Shown here: one piece after another, positions 33,558 to 42,300 of the stretch
Numbering within the stretch: position 1 is the first letter of the stretch
Layout of the letters: every line of letters starts with the position of its first letter
NCBI RefSeq assembly: GCF_014651695.1
Contig: NZ_BMXJ01000001.1
Span: 598,944-662,943, forward strand
Origin: Nocardiopsis terrae
Lineage (GTDB): Bacteria > Actinomycetota > Actinomycetes > Streptosporangiales > Streptosporangiaceae
Length of the DNA stretch: 64,000 nt
Direction: 5' to 3'
The notes under the pieces: generated by a model
Told to the model about the DNA's origin: nothing
The model's database searches: none
Seen by the model: only the letters and a program-made list of their open reading frames with translations
Position numbers and translations under genes: made by a program

Positions 33558-33781
33558 ACGGCAACGCCGACCGCCGCGCGAAGCTGAGGGGACGAGCGCG
33601 AAGCGGTCGGCACCGTCCGACGGGGTCCCCGGGCCCTCTGGCCCCCACGAGAGGGCGGCCCGCGGGACCGTCGGACGGGACGAAGGCGCCGCGCGACGGC
33701 GGCGCCCGGAGGCGCGCTCACACAGGGGAGGTGGGCGCGCCTTCCGTCATCTCAGCGGATGACCGGGCCCCGGGTGAGAGG

Positions 33782-34807
33782 TCATCCGACCTTGAGCAGA
33801 CCGAAGCTGGCCCGAAAGACAGCCCTTCCCAGCAGGGAGGCGGGTACCGCCCGCACGCCGGCGATGCGCTCCTCGAAACCACCCGGAACCGGCAGGGGCC
33901 GGGCGGGTGCCGCAGCGCTCCAGGGCTCCGTGCCCGTAACGGGAACCCGCTCGGCGGGCTCAGCAGGCTCAGCGGGCTCAGCGGGAGCCTGCTCAACCGG
34001 CAGGACCGGCTCGGCCGGAACCCGCTCCACCGGCTGGACCGGCTGGACCGGCTGGACCGGCTGGACCGGCTGGACCGGCTGGACCGGCTCAGCGGGAGCC
34101 TGCTCCACGGGCTGGACCGGCTGAACCGGCTCGACCGGGGCCCGCTCCACCGGCTGTGGACCGGCCTCCCTCCGAGGCGGAGCCGCAAGAGGTTCTTCGG
34201 GCCTGCTCGGCGGCCCGGACCTGACCGGTCCGGGCACGGGGGCGGGAGCCCCCGGGGGTCGGGCCGACGGCGGGGGCGGCACCACACCGTGCGGCGGCGT
34301 GGGGACGACGGGGCCGGGCTGGGGCCCCGGGGGCGGCGGTGAGTTCCGTGGCCCCGGACCCGGGGCTCCTCCGGGCGGCGGCCCCTGGGGCGGCAGTCCC
34401 TGGGGAGGGGAGGCCGCAGGAGGCCCGGGAGGGGCGGGCGGAGGAATCGTGGTGCCGGAGAGGAAGGCCTCGGTGATCGAGTCCCACGCTCGGACTCGCG
34501 GAGGCACCGGGGGGCGTTGGGGGCCCGAGGGCGCACCCGGGGGCGGCGGAGGGGGTCCCGGTCGGTGCTGGGGGCCCGGGACCGGCGGGCCCGGAGGCCC
34601 CGGAGGGCGCTGAGGCCCCGAAAAGGTGCCCGGGACCGCTTCCCCCGGCCTCGTCCGGTACGGGACGGCGGGGGTGTGCGGCTGTCCGTGGTTCGGGCCG
34701 GGGGGCTGCGGCGGGGCCGCTCGGGGAGGCTCCTGGGGCTGTTCCGCCCCTGGCCGGGACGGAGCGTCCTTCGGGTCGGCCGGTCGCTTCGGATCGTGCT
34801 GGTTCAC
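33782..34807 (-). CDS. Pro-rich protein of the type VII secretion locus
   Basis: A 341-residue protein, mostly Pro/Gly/Ala/Gln. A short conserved-looking helix (VRAWDSITEAFLSG) lies near residue 108. A VQP repeat region (9-bp DNA repeats at 34030-34088) follows. The folded C-terminus FEERIAGVRAVPASLLGRAVFRASFGLLKVG is basic and amphipathic. This resembles the Pro-rich N-half plus hook of EspI-like T7SS proteins, but it stops where the ATPase would begin. GTG 34807 overlaps the upstream stop by 4 bases (GTGA) with GGAGAGG before it. Confidence 0.65.
   Translation of the reverse strand: MNQHDPKRPADPKDAPSRPGAEQPQEPPRAAPPQPPGPNHGQPHTPAVPYRTRPGEAVPGTFSGPQRPPGPPGPPVPGPQHRPGPPPPPPGAPSGPQRPPVPPRVRAWDSITEAFLSGTTIPPPAPPGPPAASPPQGLPPQGPPPGGAPGPGPRNSPPPPGPQPGPVVPTPPHGVVPPPPSARPPGAPAPVPGPVRSGPPSRPEEPLAAPPRREAGPQPVERAPVEPVQPVQPVEQAPAEPVQPVQPVQPVQPVQPVQPVERVPAEPVLPVEQAPAEPAEPAEPAERVPVTGTEPWSAAAPARPLPVPGGFEERIAGVRAVPASLLGRAVFRASFGLLKVG
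34030..34088. repeat. 9-bp tandem repeats coding for VQP
   Basis: CGGCTGGAC is repeated at least six times without spacers. It lies in the Pro-rich T7SS gene and encodes Val-Gln-Pro triplets on the minus strand. Confidence 0.9.
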
Positions 34808-35691
34808 ACCCACTCACCTCTCCCTTCCGTTCCCTCTGGCCGGGGCCGAACGTCCACCGCGCTGTTGACCGCCTCGGCGGCGATGCGGAGCGCTGCCCGG
34901 TGGGTGACGTCCGCGATTCGGCGTGTGTCCACAGCCAGCCCCTGGGCCAGATGCCGATCATGCGGCATGAGCACGACCTTGGCTCCGCTCTCGGCGATGA
35001 TCCGGGTGACGCGCGCGGCGTCGAAACCCGGGTCCTCCCGTTTTTCCTGGTCGAAGACGACGACCACGCTGCGCTCCACTTCATCCCGGCGGCCGTACCG
35101 GAGGAGCTCGTCGATCCTGCGGCCCACTTCGAGGGCGGCCTCCCGGGTCGCACGCACGACTCTGATCCGGGAGTGCGCCGTTTCCGCGACGGCGTCCACG
35201 AAGGTCCCGCCGGAGCCGCCGGCCACGAGCGTCACCCCGAAGAACCGGGAGATCGGCAGCAGTCCGGAGGCGTGGACGCCCCCGTCGTCCTGCGCGGCCC
35301 GGACCGTCCACAGTCCGGTGGCCGCCGCGCCGAGGCTCTTCTCGGCGAGCTCGAAACTGCCCGTCTCCACCCCTTCTCCCAGGGCGTGCTCGGTCCGGGC
35401 GCCCAGCCGGGCACCGAGGGTCGGGAGCCGGTCGGTGGCGTCCACGGCCAGCACCCGGTCGTGGCGGTGGTGGGCCAGGGCCCGGGCGACCAGGGCGGTC
35501 ACGACCGCGGTGTCCGCTCCGGTGCCGAGATCGTCCACGACGATCCGGCGGCCGGTGGCGCTGGCGCGCTGGAGCCGTCCGCGCACCTCGATGGCGTCGG
35601 CGACCTCCGACACCGAACGGAAGGGCGCCAGGGCGGCCCGGCCGAACCGGCGCACCCAGAGGTCCCCGTGGACCGACTTCGTGGGGCTCAT
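34804..35691 (-). CDS. MinD/EspI-like T7SS protein with degenerate P-loop
   Basis: A 295-residue Rossmann/MinD-like protein. Strand-loop order follows ParA/MinD ATPases: RRIVVDDLGTGADTAVVTALVARAL at the P-loop position, RVLAVDATDRLPTLGARLG as the switch I strand, SVVVVFDQEKRED and VVLMPHDRHLAQGL near the end. The P-loop lacks the Lys and Thr of GKGGVGKT, so ATP hydrolysis is unlikely. It sits between EccD and the Pro-rich protein. The pair may be a split EspI. Start ATG 35691 is 14 bases after the eccD stop with GGGAGG. Confidence 0.7.
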   Translation of the reverse strand: MSPTKSVHGDLWVRRFGRAALAPFRSVSEVADAIEVRGRLQRASATGRRIVVDDLGTGADTAVVTALVARALAHHRHDRVLAVDATDRLPTLGARLGARTEHALGEGVETGSFELAEKSLGAAATGLWTVRAAQDDGGVHASGLLPISRFFGVTLVAGGSGGTFVDAVAETAHSRIRVVRATREAALEVGRRIDELLRYGRRDEVERSVVVVFDQEKREDPGFDAARVTRIIAESGAKVVLMPHDRHLAQGLAVDTRRIADVTHRAALRIAAEAVNSAVDVRPRPEGTEGRGEWV

Positions 35692-35705
35692 CGCCCGCCT
35701 CCCCG

Positions 35706-37031
35706 TCAGAAGGTCGTGAGCAGTCGTTGGAAGGTCCCGAAGGCGCCGACCGCCAGCGGCACCATCACGACCACGGCGATCACCTCGAACCTGCTGGTCA
35801 CACCGCGCAGGCGGGCGCGCACGTGCTCGGGCTGCTCGATGGACAGGACCACCGCGGGGATGATCGCCGTACCGGCGGCGATACCCAGCGCGGGCCACAC
35901 GCCCCACGGCTCGGCGTCGGCCCACGAGGTGAGGAAGACCACCAGCGTCACCAGGCTCGCCGCGATGAGCGCCACCTTCTGCGCGATCAGCGGGAACAGG
36001 CGGGAGCGGCTCGCCACCACGATCGCGAGCGCGGCGGACAACCCGCCGGTCCAGGGGGTGAAGTTCGTGGCCAGTCCCAGGCCCGCGACCGCCGCCACCA
36101 CGGCGACGGCCAGGGTGGCGATGACCAGGCTGCGGTGCGCCCGGGCCACCGACGTGAGCACGTCGGCCCTGGTGACGGACCCGCCCGAGGTGCGCCGGTC
36201 GTCCAGGACCGCCAAACCGGAGATCATCAGGGCCACCCGCAACAGCAGGCTCAGCGAGATCACACAGACCACGGCCATGACCACGGCGACGAGGTCGGTG
36301 GACAGGCCCAGGGCACGGCAGACCGTCCACACCGCCGTCATGGCCAGACCGACACCACCGCCGGCCAGGCCGCCCAGGCCCAGCCCGGAGGTGAGTCCGA
36401 GCAGCAGTACGAGCCCCGAGAGCAGCGCGGCCGCCCCGCCCCACAGGGCCCACTCCGGCCAGCCGTACTGCTCGCTGCCCAGCCACAGCGCGAGGACCCC
36501 GGCCGCCGCCCCGCTGACCGCCAGCGCGGTCCCCAGCGGTTCCCGCCAGGTCGGTCCGACCGTGGCCCCGGTCGCCAGCAGCACACCGGCGACCACCGCG
36601 ATCGCGGCCGTGCCCCCGCCTCCCGGCGCGTGGCCGTGGACCAGCCAGGCCATCCCGAGCGTCAGGGTGACCAGGGAGAACGTGGCGCTCCACCGGGCCG
36701 CCTCCGGAGTCCAGCGGCCCCCGTGGTCGTCCAGTGCCTTCGCCACCGCCTCGGGCACCTCGTGCACCACGGGTGCGGGCACCGGGGCCTCGTCCCGCAC
36801 CAGCCTCAGCACGGCACCGTCCCGGATCTGCCGTTCCTCCAGGGTGTTCTCCCCGGCCAGGACCGCACCCGAGGCCGTCACCAGATGGCGCAACCGGGCC
36901 GGGTTCTCGGGTTCGTCACCGAGCAGCTCCAGTACCTCCGGCATGAGTGCGCCGACGGGTTCGTCCGCCGGAAGTACCGCGTCGACCCTGCGCTCCTCGC
37001 CGACGAGCGTCACGCGGCTCCAAGCGGTCAT
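35706..37031 (-). CDS. eccD: Type VII secretion integral membrane protein EccD
   Basis: A core channel component of ESX-type secretion, 441 residues. Residues 1-85 form the ubiquitin-like YukD domain (SRVTLVGEERRVDAVLPADEPVG, LEERQIRDGAVLRLV). About eleven membrane helices follow from residue 115 onward. DRRTSGGSVTRADVLTSVARAHR is the conserved central cytoplasmic loop. It is in a leftward operon with the WXG100 genes. The eccC gene runs the other way from the same intergenic region. Confidence 0.92.
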   Translation of the reverse strand: MTAWSRVTLVGEERRVDAVLPADEPVGALMPEVLELLGDEPENPARLRHLVTASGAVLAGENTLEERQIRDGAVLRLVRDEAPVPAPVVHEVPEAVAKALDDHGGRWTPEAARWSATFSLVTLTLGMAWLVHGHAPGGGGTAAIAVVAGVLLATGATVGPTWREPLGTALAVSGAAAGVLALWLGSEQYGWPEWALWGGAAALLSGLVLLLGLTSGLGLGGLAGGGVGLAMTAVWTVCRALGLSTDLVAVVMAVVCVISLSLLLRVALMISGLAVLDDRRTSGGSVTRADVLTSVARAHRSLVIATLAVAVVAAVAGLGLATNFTPWTGGLSAALAIVVASRSRLFPLIAQKVALIAASLVTLVVFLTSWADAEPWGVWPALGIAAGTAIIPAVVLSIEQPEHVRARLRGVTSRFEVIAVVVMVPLAVGAFGTFQRLLTTF

Positions 37032-37133
37032 GACCTTCCAATCCTGGTGCTTCCTGCTGTGTTCGCGGTGCGGTCCGCCGTGGTTTCCGGACCGGGGACG
37101 GGTGCGGGGCGGGTGTACCGCCCCGGGGAGGGG

Positions 37134-38111
37134 TCAGTCGGGGATCGTGTCGACCGAGACGCGCTCAACGTACCCCTGGCCGACCAGCCAGCGCAGGGTG
37201 GGGGCCGCCGGCACCTCGGCGAACCCCGCGGTGTCGAGGGTGAAGCGGACTCCGCCGCCGGGGCTGCCGTCCTCCGCGGGGTCGGTGGTGGCGGTCACCC
37301 GGAACGGGTGGACGACGCGGTAGCGGTGGTAGAGGTCCTCGCCCTCGGTGCCGGTCCGCACGTAGTCCGGCAGACCGCGTTCGGCGAAGGGCATCCCGTC
37401 GGGGAAGAGGTACCGTCCGCTCTCCGGGCCGAAGGCGTCGAGGGTGTCGCCCGGTTCGAGTGTGTGCAGGTAGGAGTCGGCGTTGCGCTCCTCCAGACCC
37501 GCGCGGACCTCCTCGCCGATCTCCTCCGAGGCCTCCTCGGTGGCGGTCTCGTCCGCCGCGCTGAGCGTGCGCGGGTCGCCCTCGGTGGTGGCCAGTTCCT
37601 GGAAGAGCCAGCGTGCGGCCTCGTCCTCGCTGCGGAAGTCCATGCCGGGGCGTCCCTGGTCGAAGTCCATCACGGACACGGAAAGGAAGCCCTCCGCGTC
37701 CTGGGTGACCAGGTAGTAGCTGCCCACGGTGCCGGGTTCGGGACGCGGCTCGCCGGGCAGGACGTAGAGGCCCTCGGGCACCTCGGCCCGGTCCAACTCC
37801 TCGACCAGCATGGGGAACTCGACCTGCGCGCCGACCCAGTCGCCGGGGATCGGCGGGATGGCGTTCTCCACCGGCCCGGACTCGGCCTGCTCCCGCTCCA
37901 GACGCTGGCTGCTGAGGGTGTTGCTGACGAAGGACCAGCCGACCGTCCCCGCGCACGCGACGGCGGCCAGGCAGGCACTGATCATGATCTTGCCGAAGTT
38001 CTCGTCCAGGCGGCGCTTGGTCCGCTGTCCGCCGAACAGCACCGCCTCACGCAGGCGCTGCCGACGGACCGCGACGGACTCGAGCAGCTGGTTGTCGTAG
38101 TCGCGGCCCAC
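37134..38111 (-). CDS. Membrane-anchored TNT-fold protein in the T7SS operon
   Basis: 325 residues: a basic cytoplasmic N-tail, one membrane helix (about residues 43-65, MISACLAAVACAGTVGWSFV), an acidic middle, and a C-terminal TNT-type domain (about 208-320). TNT hallmarks are EPGDTLDAFGPESGRYLFPDG with MPFAERGLP, then YHRYRVVHPFRV and PGGGVRF. In Mycobacterium tuberculosis CpnT this fold is an NAD+ glycohydrolase toxin. Here the usual PWFGQPGGGxQ loop is changed (DPAEDGSPGGGVR), so activity may be lost. EccB shares the single-helix layout but not this domain. GTG 38111 has GAGGAG upstream. Confidence 0.7.
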   Translation of the reverse strand: MGRDYDNQLLESVAVRRQRLREAVLFGGQRTKRRLDENFGKIMISACLAAVACAGTVGWSFVSNTLSSQRLEREQAESGPVENAIPPIPGDWVGAQVEFPMLVEELDRAEVPEGLYVLPGEPRPEPGTVGSYYLVTQDAEGFLSVSVMDFDQGRPGMDFRSEDEAARWLFQELATTEGDPRTLSAADETATEEASEEIGEEVRAGLEERNADSYLHTLEPGDTLDAFGPESGRYLFPDGMPFAERGLPDYVRTGTEGEDLYHRYRVVHPFRVTATTDPAEDGSPGGGVRFTLDTAGFAEVPAAPTLRWLVGQGYVERVSVDTIPD

Positions 38112-38155
38112 CGGTGCTCCTCGTCAGATGTCTCCCCCTCCCGACCGGGCGGGGT

Positions 38156-38455
38156 TCAGATGGCCTGGACGGCGTTGCTCGCGTTGGTCATCGTCTCGGC
38201 CGCGATGTTGTCGTACTCCACGAGCGTCCGCTCAACGGCCTTGATGATGCCCCGGACCTCCATCGCGGCCTCGGCCCACTTCTGTTCCTTCTCCGTGTAC
38301 AGCGTGGTGGCCTCACCGGCCTCGATCTCGGACATGGCCGTGCCGACGTCGATGCCGCGCTGGTCGATGAGGCTCTCGACCTTGCTGGTGACCTGGTTCA
38401 GGGTGCTCTGCACTTCCGCGGAGACCGCGGGGTCGTAGGCTACGCGTTCACTCAT
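38156..38455 (-). CDS. WXG100-like small secreted protein (WAE variant)
   Basis: 99 residues, predicted two-helix hairpin. The central turn reads EKEQKWAEAAMEV, so the Trp is kept but the Gly of WxG is Ala-Glu. There is no signal peptide, as expected for ESX substrates. It lies second in the leftward operon, 95 bases downstream of another WXG100-like gene. The two probably form a heterodimer exported by the EccC/EccD machine. Confidence 0.75.
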   Translation of the reverse strand: MSERVAYDPAVSAEVQSTLNQVTSKVESLIDQRGIDVGTAMSEIEAGEATTLYTEKEQKWAEAAMEVRGIIKAVERTLVEYDNIAAETMTNASNAVQAI

Positions 38456-38550
38456 CGCGCTACTCCTTCAGGGGTGCTGGGGCTGTCTTCGGAGGTTCGG
38501 GGGCGGGGAGCTCCGGGGACGTCCGGGCCGGATGCGCGGCCGGGGCCCGG

Positions 38551-38886
38551 TTAGCGGAACTTGGCGGCGTCGAAGTTGGCGGCGCTCATCTGGGTCCGTG
38601 CCTCGTCGGCCATGGTCTCGTCACCCGCCATGATGACCTTGCTGAACTCGGCCTGGCCCTCGTTCATCCGGCCCAGTCCGCGGTTGAGGTCGGCCGCGAC
38701 CTCGCCGGCCCGCCTGTTGAGCTCGTCGAAGTCCGTTTTGGCCTGGCCGGAGAACGAGTCGCCCATCGGCTCCGCCGCTTCCATGAGTTTGGTGACCTGT
38801 GAACCGAGCTCCTGCAAGGCCTGCTCGGTGGTCGTCATCAGATCGCTGGCTGAGTCAGCGTTGACGTCGATGTGCTGGCTGGACAT
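38551..38886 (-). CDS. WXG100-like small secreted protein (FSG variant)
   Basis: 111 residues: helix (DLMTTTEQALQELGSQVTKLMEAAEPMG), turn SFSGQA, helix (KTDFDELNRRAGEVAADLNRGLGRMNEGQAEFSKVI). FSG replaces WxG, a variant seen among actinobacterial EsxA/EsxB partners. ATG 38886 has AAGGG 8 bases upstream; the longer frame (to 39168) is rejected. It is the first gene of the leftward secretion operon. Confidence 0.8.
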   Translation of the reverse strand: MSSQHIDVNADSASDLMTTTEQALQELGSQVTKLMEAAEPMGDSFSGQAKTDFDELNRRAGEVAADLNRGLGRMNEGQAEFSKVIMAGDETMADEARTQMSAANFDAAKFR

Positions 38887-39364
38887 CACTGCACCCTTTC
38901 TCGTGGGCTCTGAAACGGCTCCCGTGAGCCCTGTCACGGGTTCGGCACAGGGTGGTGCGGCCCCCGGGAAGACGCGATCCGGACAGCGCCGGTTCTCATA
39001 ATCCATCACAGAAGTCCGACAGGGACACAGATCCCTCCTCCTGTGGACCGAAAGTGCGCAGGCACCGCAAAAAGCACATCGATTCCGCTTTGAACTGCGC
39101 AGATACAGACCGAAGCCGGGACGCCACGCCTCCTTGGCCACCCAGGAGGCCGACATCGTGTGACTCAATTCACATAACGGCCCGATCGATATCCCGCCCT
39201 CCGGCCGGACGGCCCCTACTCACTCCCGCCCTTTCAGGAAGGAAACCCCGACCACCGGGCCGCCAATCACATGAGATGACGGAAATACCACCGAACAACA
39301 CTTCGGTAGGGTTTCTGTCGCTCCTGACCGATCTCGTGTTCCCCCTGAGTCGAGAGGAACGCCG
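38887..39364. other. Divergent promoter region of the T7SS island
   Basis: The 478 bases between the esx-type operon and eccC contain no gene. Local AT content is higher than the surroundings (39040-39330). A perfect CRP-type palindrome sits at 39159-39174. TAGGGT (about 39307) upstream of eccC is a weak -10 candidate. Confidence 0.6.
39159..39174. promoter_or_regulatory. CRP-family operator (TGTGA-N6-TCACA)
   Basis: TGTGACTCAATTCACA matches TGTGA-N6-TCACA exactly. It lies 273 bases upstream of the leftward esx start and 191 bases upstream of eccC. Control of the secretion island by a cAMP-CRP-type regulator is inferred. Confidence 0.6.
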
Positions 39365-42300
39365 ATGACCCTCCGGGTCGTACACCGGCCGACACGCACC
39401 ACCCACCCGGCCCCCGAGCAGGAGCCCCGGGAGGTGGAGGCCCCGCCCACCCTCCCTGACGGGAAGTCGCAGGGAAACCCGCTGATGACCGTCCTGCCGC
39501 TGGTGGGCATGATGGCGTCGCTGTCGATCATGATGGTCATGCGCAACCCGGCCTTCATGGCCCTGGGCGCGGTCATGCTCTGCGTGGCGCTGCTCGGCGC
39601 CGCCCTCATGCTGTTCTCCCGGCGCGGTCAGGTCGGCAGGCAGCGGCGCAACCAGCGCGAGCTCTACCTCCAGTACCTGGAGGAGCTGCGCGAGACGCTC
39701 AACGAATGGGAACACGAGACGCGCGCTCACGCACGCCTGATCGACCCTCCCCCCGAGGCCCTGTACGACGTCCTGCGCGACCCCAGGCGCCTCTGGGAGC
39801 GCCGCCGCCGCCACGCCGACTTCCTGAAGGTCCGCGTCGGCACCGGCATGGCCCGGGGACACCGCCTCAACCTCGCGGAACAGGGCACCGCCCTCACCCC
39901 CACCGATCCGTTCATGCAGTCCGAGGCCGAGGCGGTGATCAGACGGTTCGAGACCATCCCGGACATGCCGTTCACCCTGCCGCTGGACATGACCGGCAAC
40001 GTCAGCGTGGTCGGCGAGCGCGAGGACGTCATGTCCCTGGTCCGGGCCATGATCGCCCAGTTCGGGGTCTTCCACGCCCCCGAGGACGCCGGGATCGCCG
40101 TGTCCTACCCGGAGGAGAACGCCGACGACTGGCCATGGCTGCTCTGGTTCCCGCAGGTCCTGGACCCCCAGCGCCGCGAGGCCGGGGTAGCGGCGCGAAT
40201 GATCGCGCCCACCCCCCGCGAGCTCGGCATCCTGCTCTCCGACGAACTGCGCTCCCGGAGCGACTTCGCCTCCGAGGTCCGCAGGGGGATGGGCCGCCGC
40301 GAGGCCTACCAGACGCTCCGCCGCCTGCTCGTCATCCACGACACCCACGGCGAGGTCGCCACCGAACTGGTCCGCCCCGACCACACCGTCGACCCCGCGG
40401 CCCTCGGTGTCACCGTGCTGCACCTGGTGTCCCGGCAGATCGACGAACCGGGCGACGTGAACATCCGCGTCACGGTCAAGGGCGGCGAGGTCGTGGTCGA
40501 GGACCTGCGGCCCACCGACCCCGTGGTCACCTCGGGAACGCTGGACGACGTCTCCCCGGCAACCCTGACCGGCCTGGCACGCATGCTCGCCCCGCTGCGG
40601 CTGTCGCCCGAGTCCGTCGAGGAGACCGCTCAGGAGGGCGGCCGCGTCGACTTCCCCGCGATGATGGGCGTACGCGACCCCGGCAACATGGACGTCCAAC
40701 GCCTGTGGGCGCCGCGCAGCGAGCGCGCCTTCCTCCGGGTACCGATCGGCGTGGACGAGATGGGACAGCCCCTCGTGCTGGACCTGAAGGAGTCCGCCCA
40801 GCTGGGCATGGGCCCGCACGGCCTGTGCGTCGGCGCCACGGGTTCGGGCAAGAGCGAGATGCTGCGCACCCTGGTACTGGCCCTGGCCGCCTCCCACCCG
40901 CCCGAGCGGGTGAGCATGGTGCTGGTGGACTACAAGGGCGGCGCGACCTTCGCTCCGTTCGAGGACATGCCGCACGTCGCCGGAATGATCACCAACCTCG
41001 AGGACGACGCCGCCCTGATCGAGCGGGTCCACGCGAGCCTGTCCGGTGAGGTGCAGCGCCGCCAGCAGATGCTGCGCGACGCGGGCAACGTCCCCAGCAT
41101 CGGCGACTACGCGCACAAACGGGAGCAGGACCCGAACCTCCCCCCGATGCCGCACCTGCTGGTGATCATCGACGAGTTCGGCGAACTCCTCACCGCCCGG
41201 CCCGACTTCATCGAACTGTTCCTGTCCATCGGCCGGATCGGACGCAGCATCGGCGTGCACCTGCTGCTGTCCAGCCAGCGCATCGAGGGCGGCAAGCTCC
41301 GCGGACTGGACACCTACCTGTCGTACCGCCTGGGCCTGCGCACCTTCTCCGAGGAGGAGAGCCGGACCGTCCTCAACACCCCGGACGCCTTCCACCTGCC
41401 CTCCCTGCCCGGGTTCGGCTACCTGAAGGTGGACACCACCGTCTACCAGCGGTTCAAGGCCGGATACGTGTCCGGCGCCTACCGGGGCCCGGTGGTCGAG
41501 GAGGAGGACGACGAGGGCAGGACCCCGTCACCCCGCCCGTACACCGCCTACAACCCGCCCCCGGAGGAGGAGGCCGAGCGGAACGAACCCGACGAGGGCT
41601 CCGGCATGCCCTCCCGGACCACCGGCCCGACCCTGCTGGACGTGCTGGTCAACCAGCTCGGCCGCCACGGCGAGCCCACCCGGTCGGTCTGGCTGCCGCC
41701 GCTGCCGAGCGCCACCACCCTGGACGAGGTCGCGGGCGCCCCCGAGGAGACCGAGCGCGGCCTGCGGCTGCCCGGCGAGCGCCCCGCCCTGCACGTGCCG
41801 ATCGGGCTCCTGGACGACGCCACCCGGCAGTGGCAGGGCGAATGGCTGCTGGACCTGACCGCCTCCGGCGGGCACGTGGCCGTCATCGGCGGCCCGCAGA
41901 GCGGCAAGACCACCCTCCTGCGCACCCTGGTCCTGTCCCTGTCCCTCACCCACACCCCCGAGCAGGTGTCCGTGTACTGCCTGGACCTGCTCGGCGGCGG
42001 GCTGCAGTCGCTCTCCGGGCTCCCGCACGTGGGCGGAGTCGCGGTGCGCACCGACGTCGAACGCGTCCGGCGCACCATCGAGGAGGTGCGCGGGATGCTC
42101 GAGCACCGCGAGGAGGTGTTCCGGGAGCGCGGCATCGACTCGGTGGAACAGCTCCGGCGCCGACACGCGCGCGGCGAGGTCCCCGAGCTGGCCAGCGCCG
42201 ACGTCGTCCTGTGCGTGGACGGCTACGGTTCCCTGCGCAAGGACTTCGAGGAGGTCGAGGCGGTCGTCAACGAGCTGCTGCAGCGCGGCGGCGGGTACGG

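Noticed and set aside
34030..34088. CRISPR-like or minisatellite array
   Set aside because: The 9-bp units have no spacers and code in frame for Val-Gln-Pro in a Pro-rich protein.
37134..38111. Calling this gene EccB
   Set aside because: It has EccB's single-helix layout, but the outer part reads as a TNT domain, and EccB's repeated domains are not seen.
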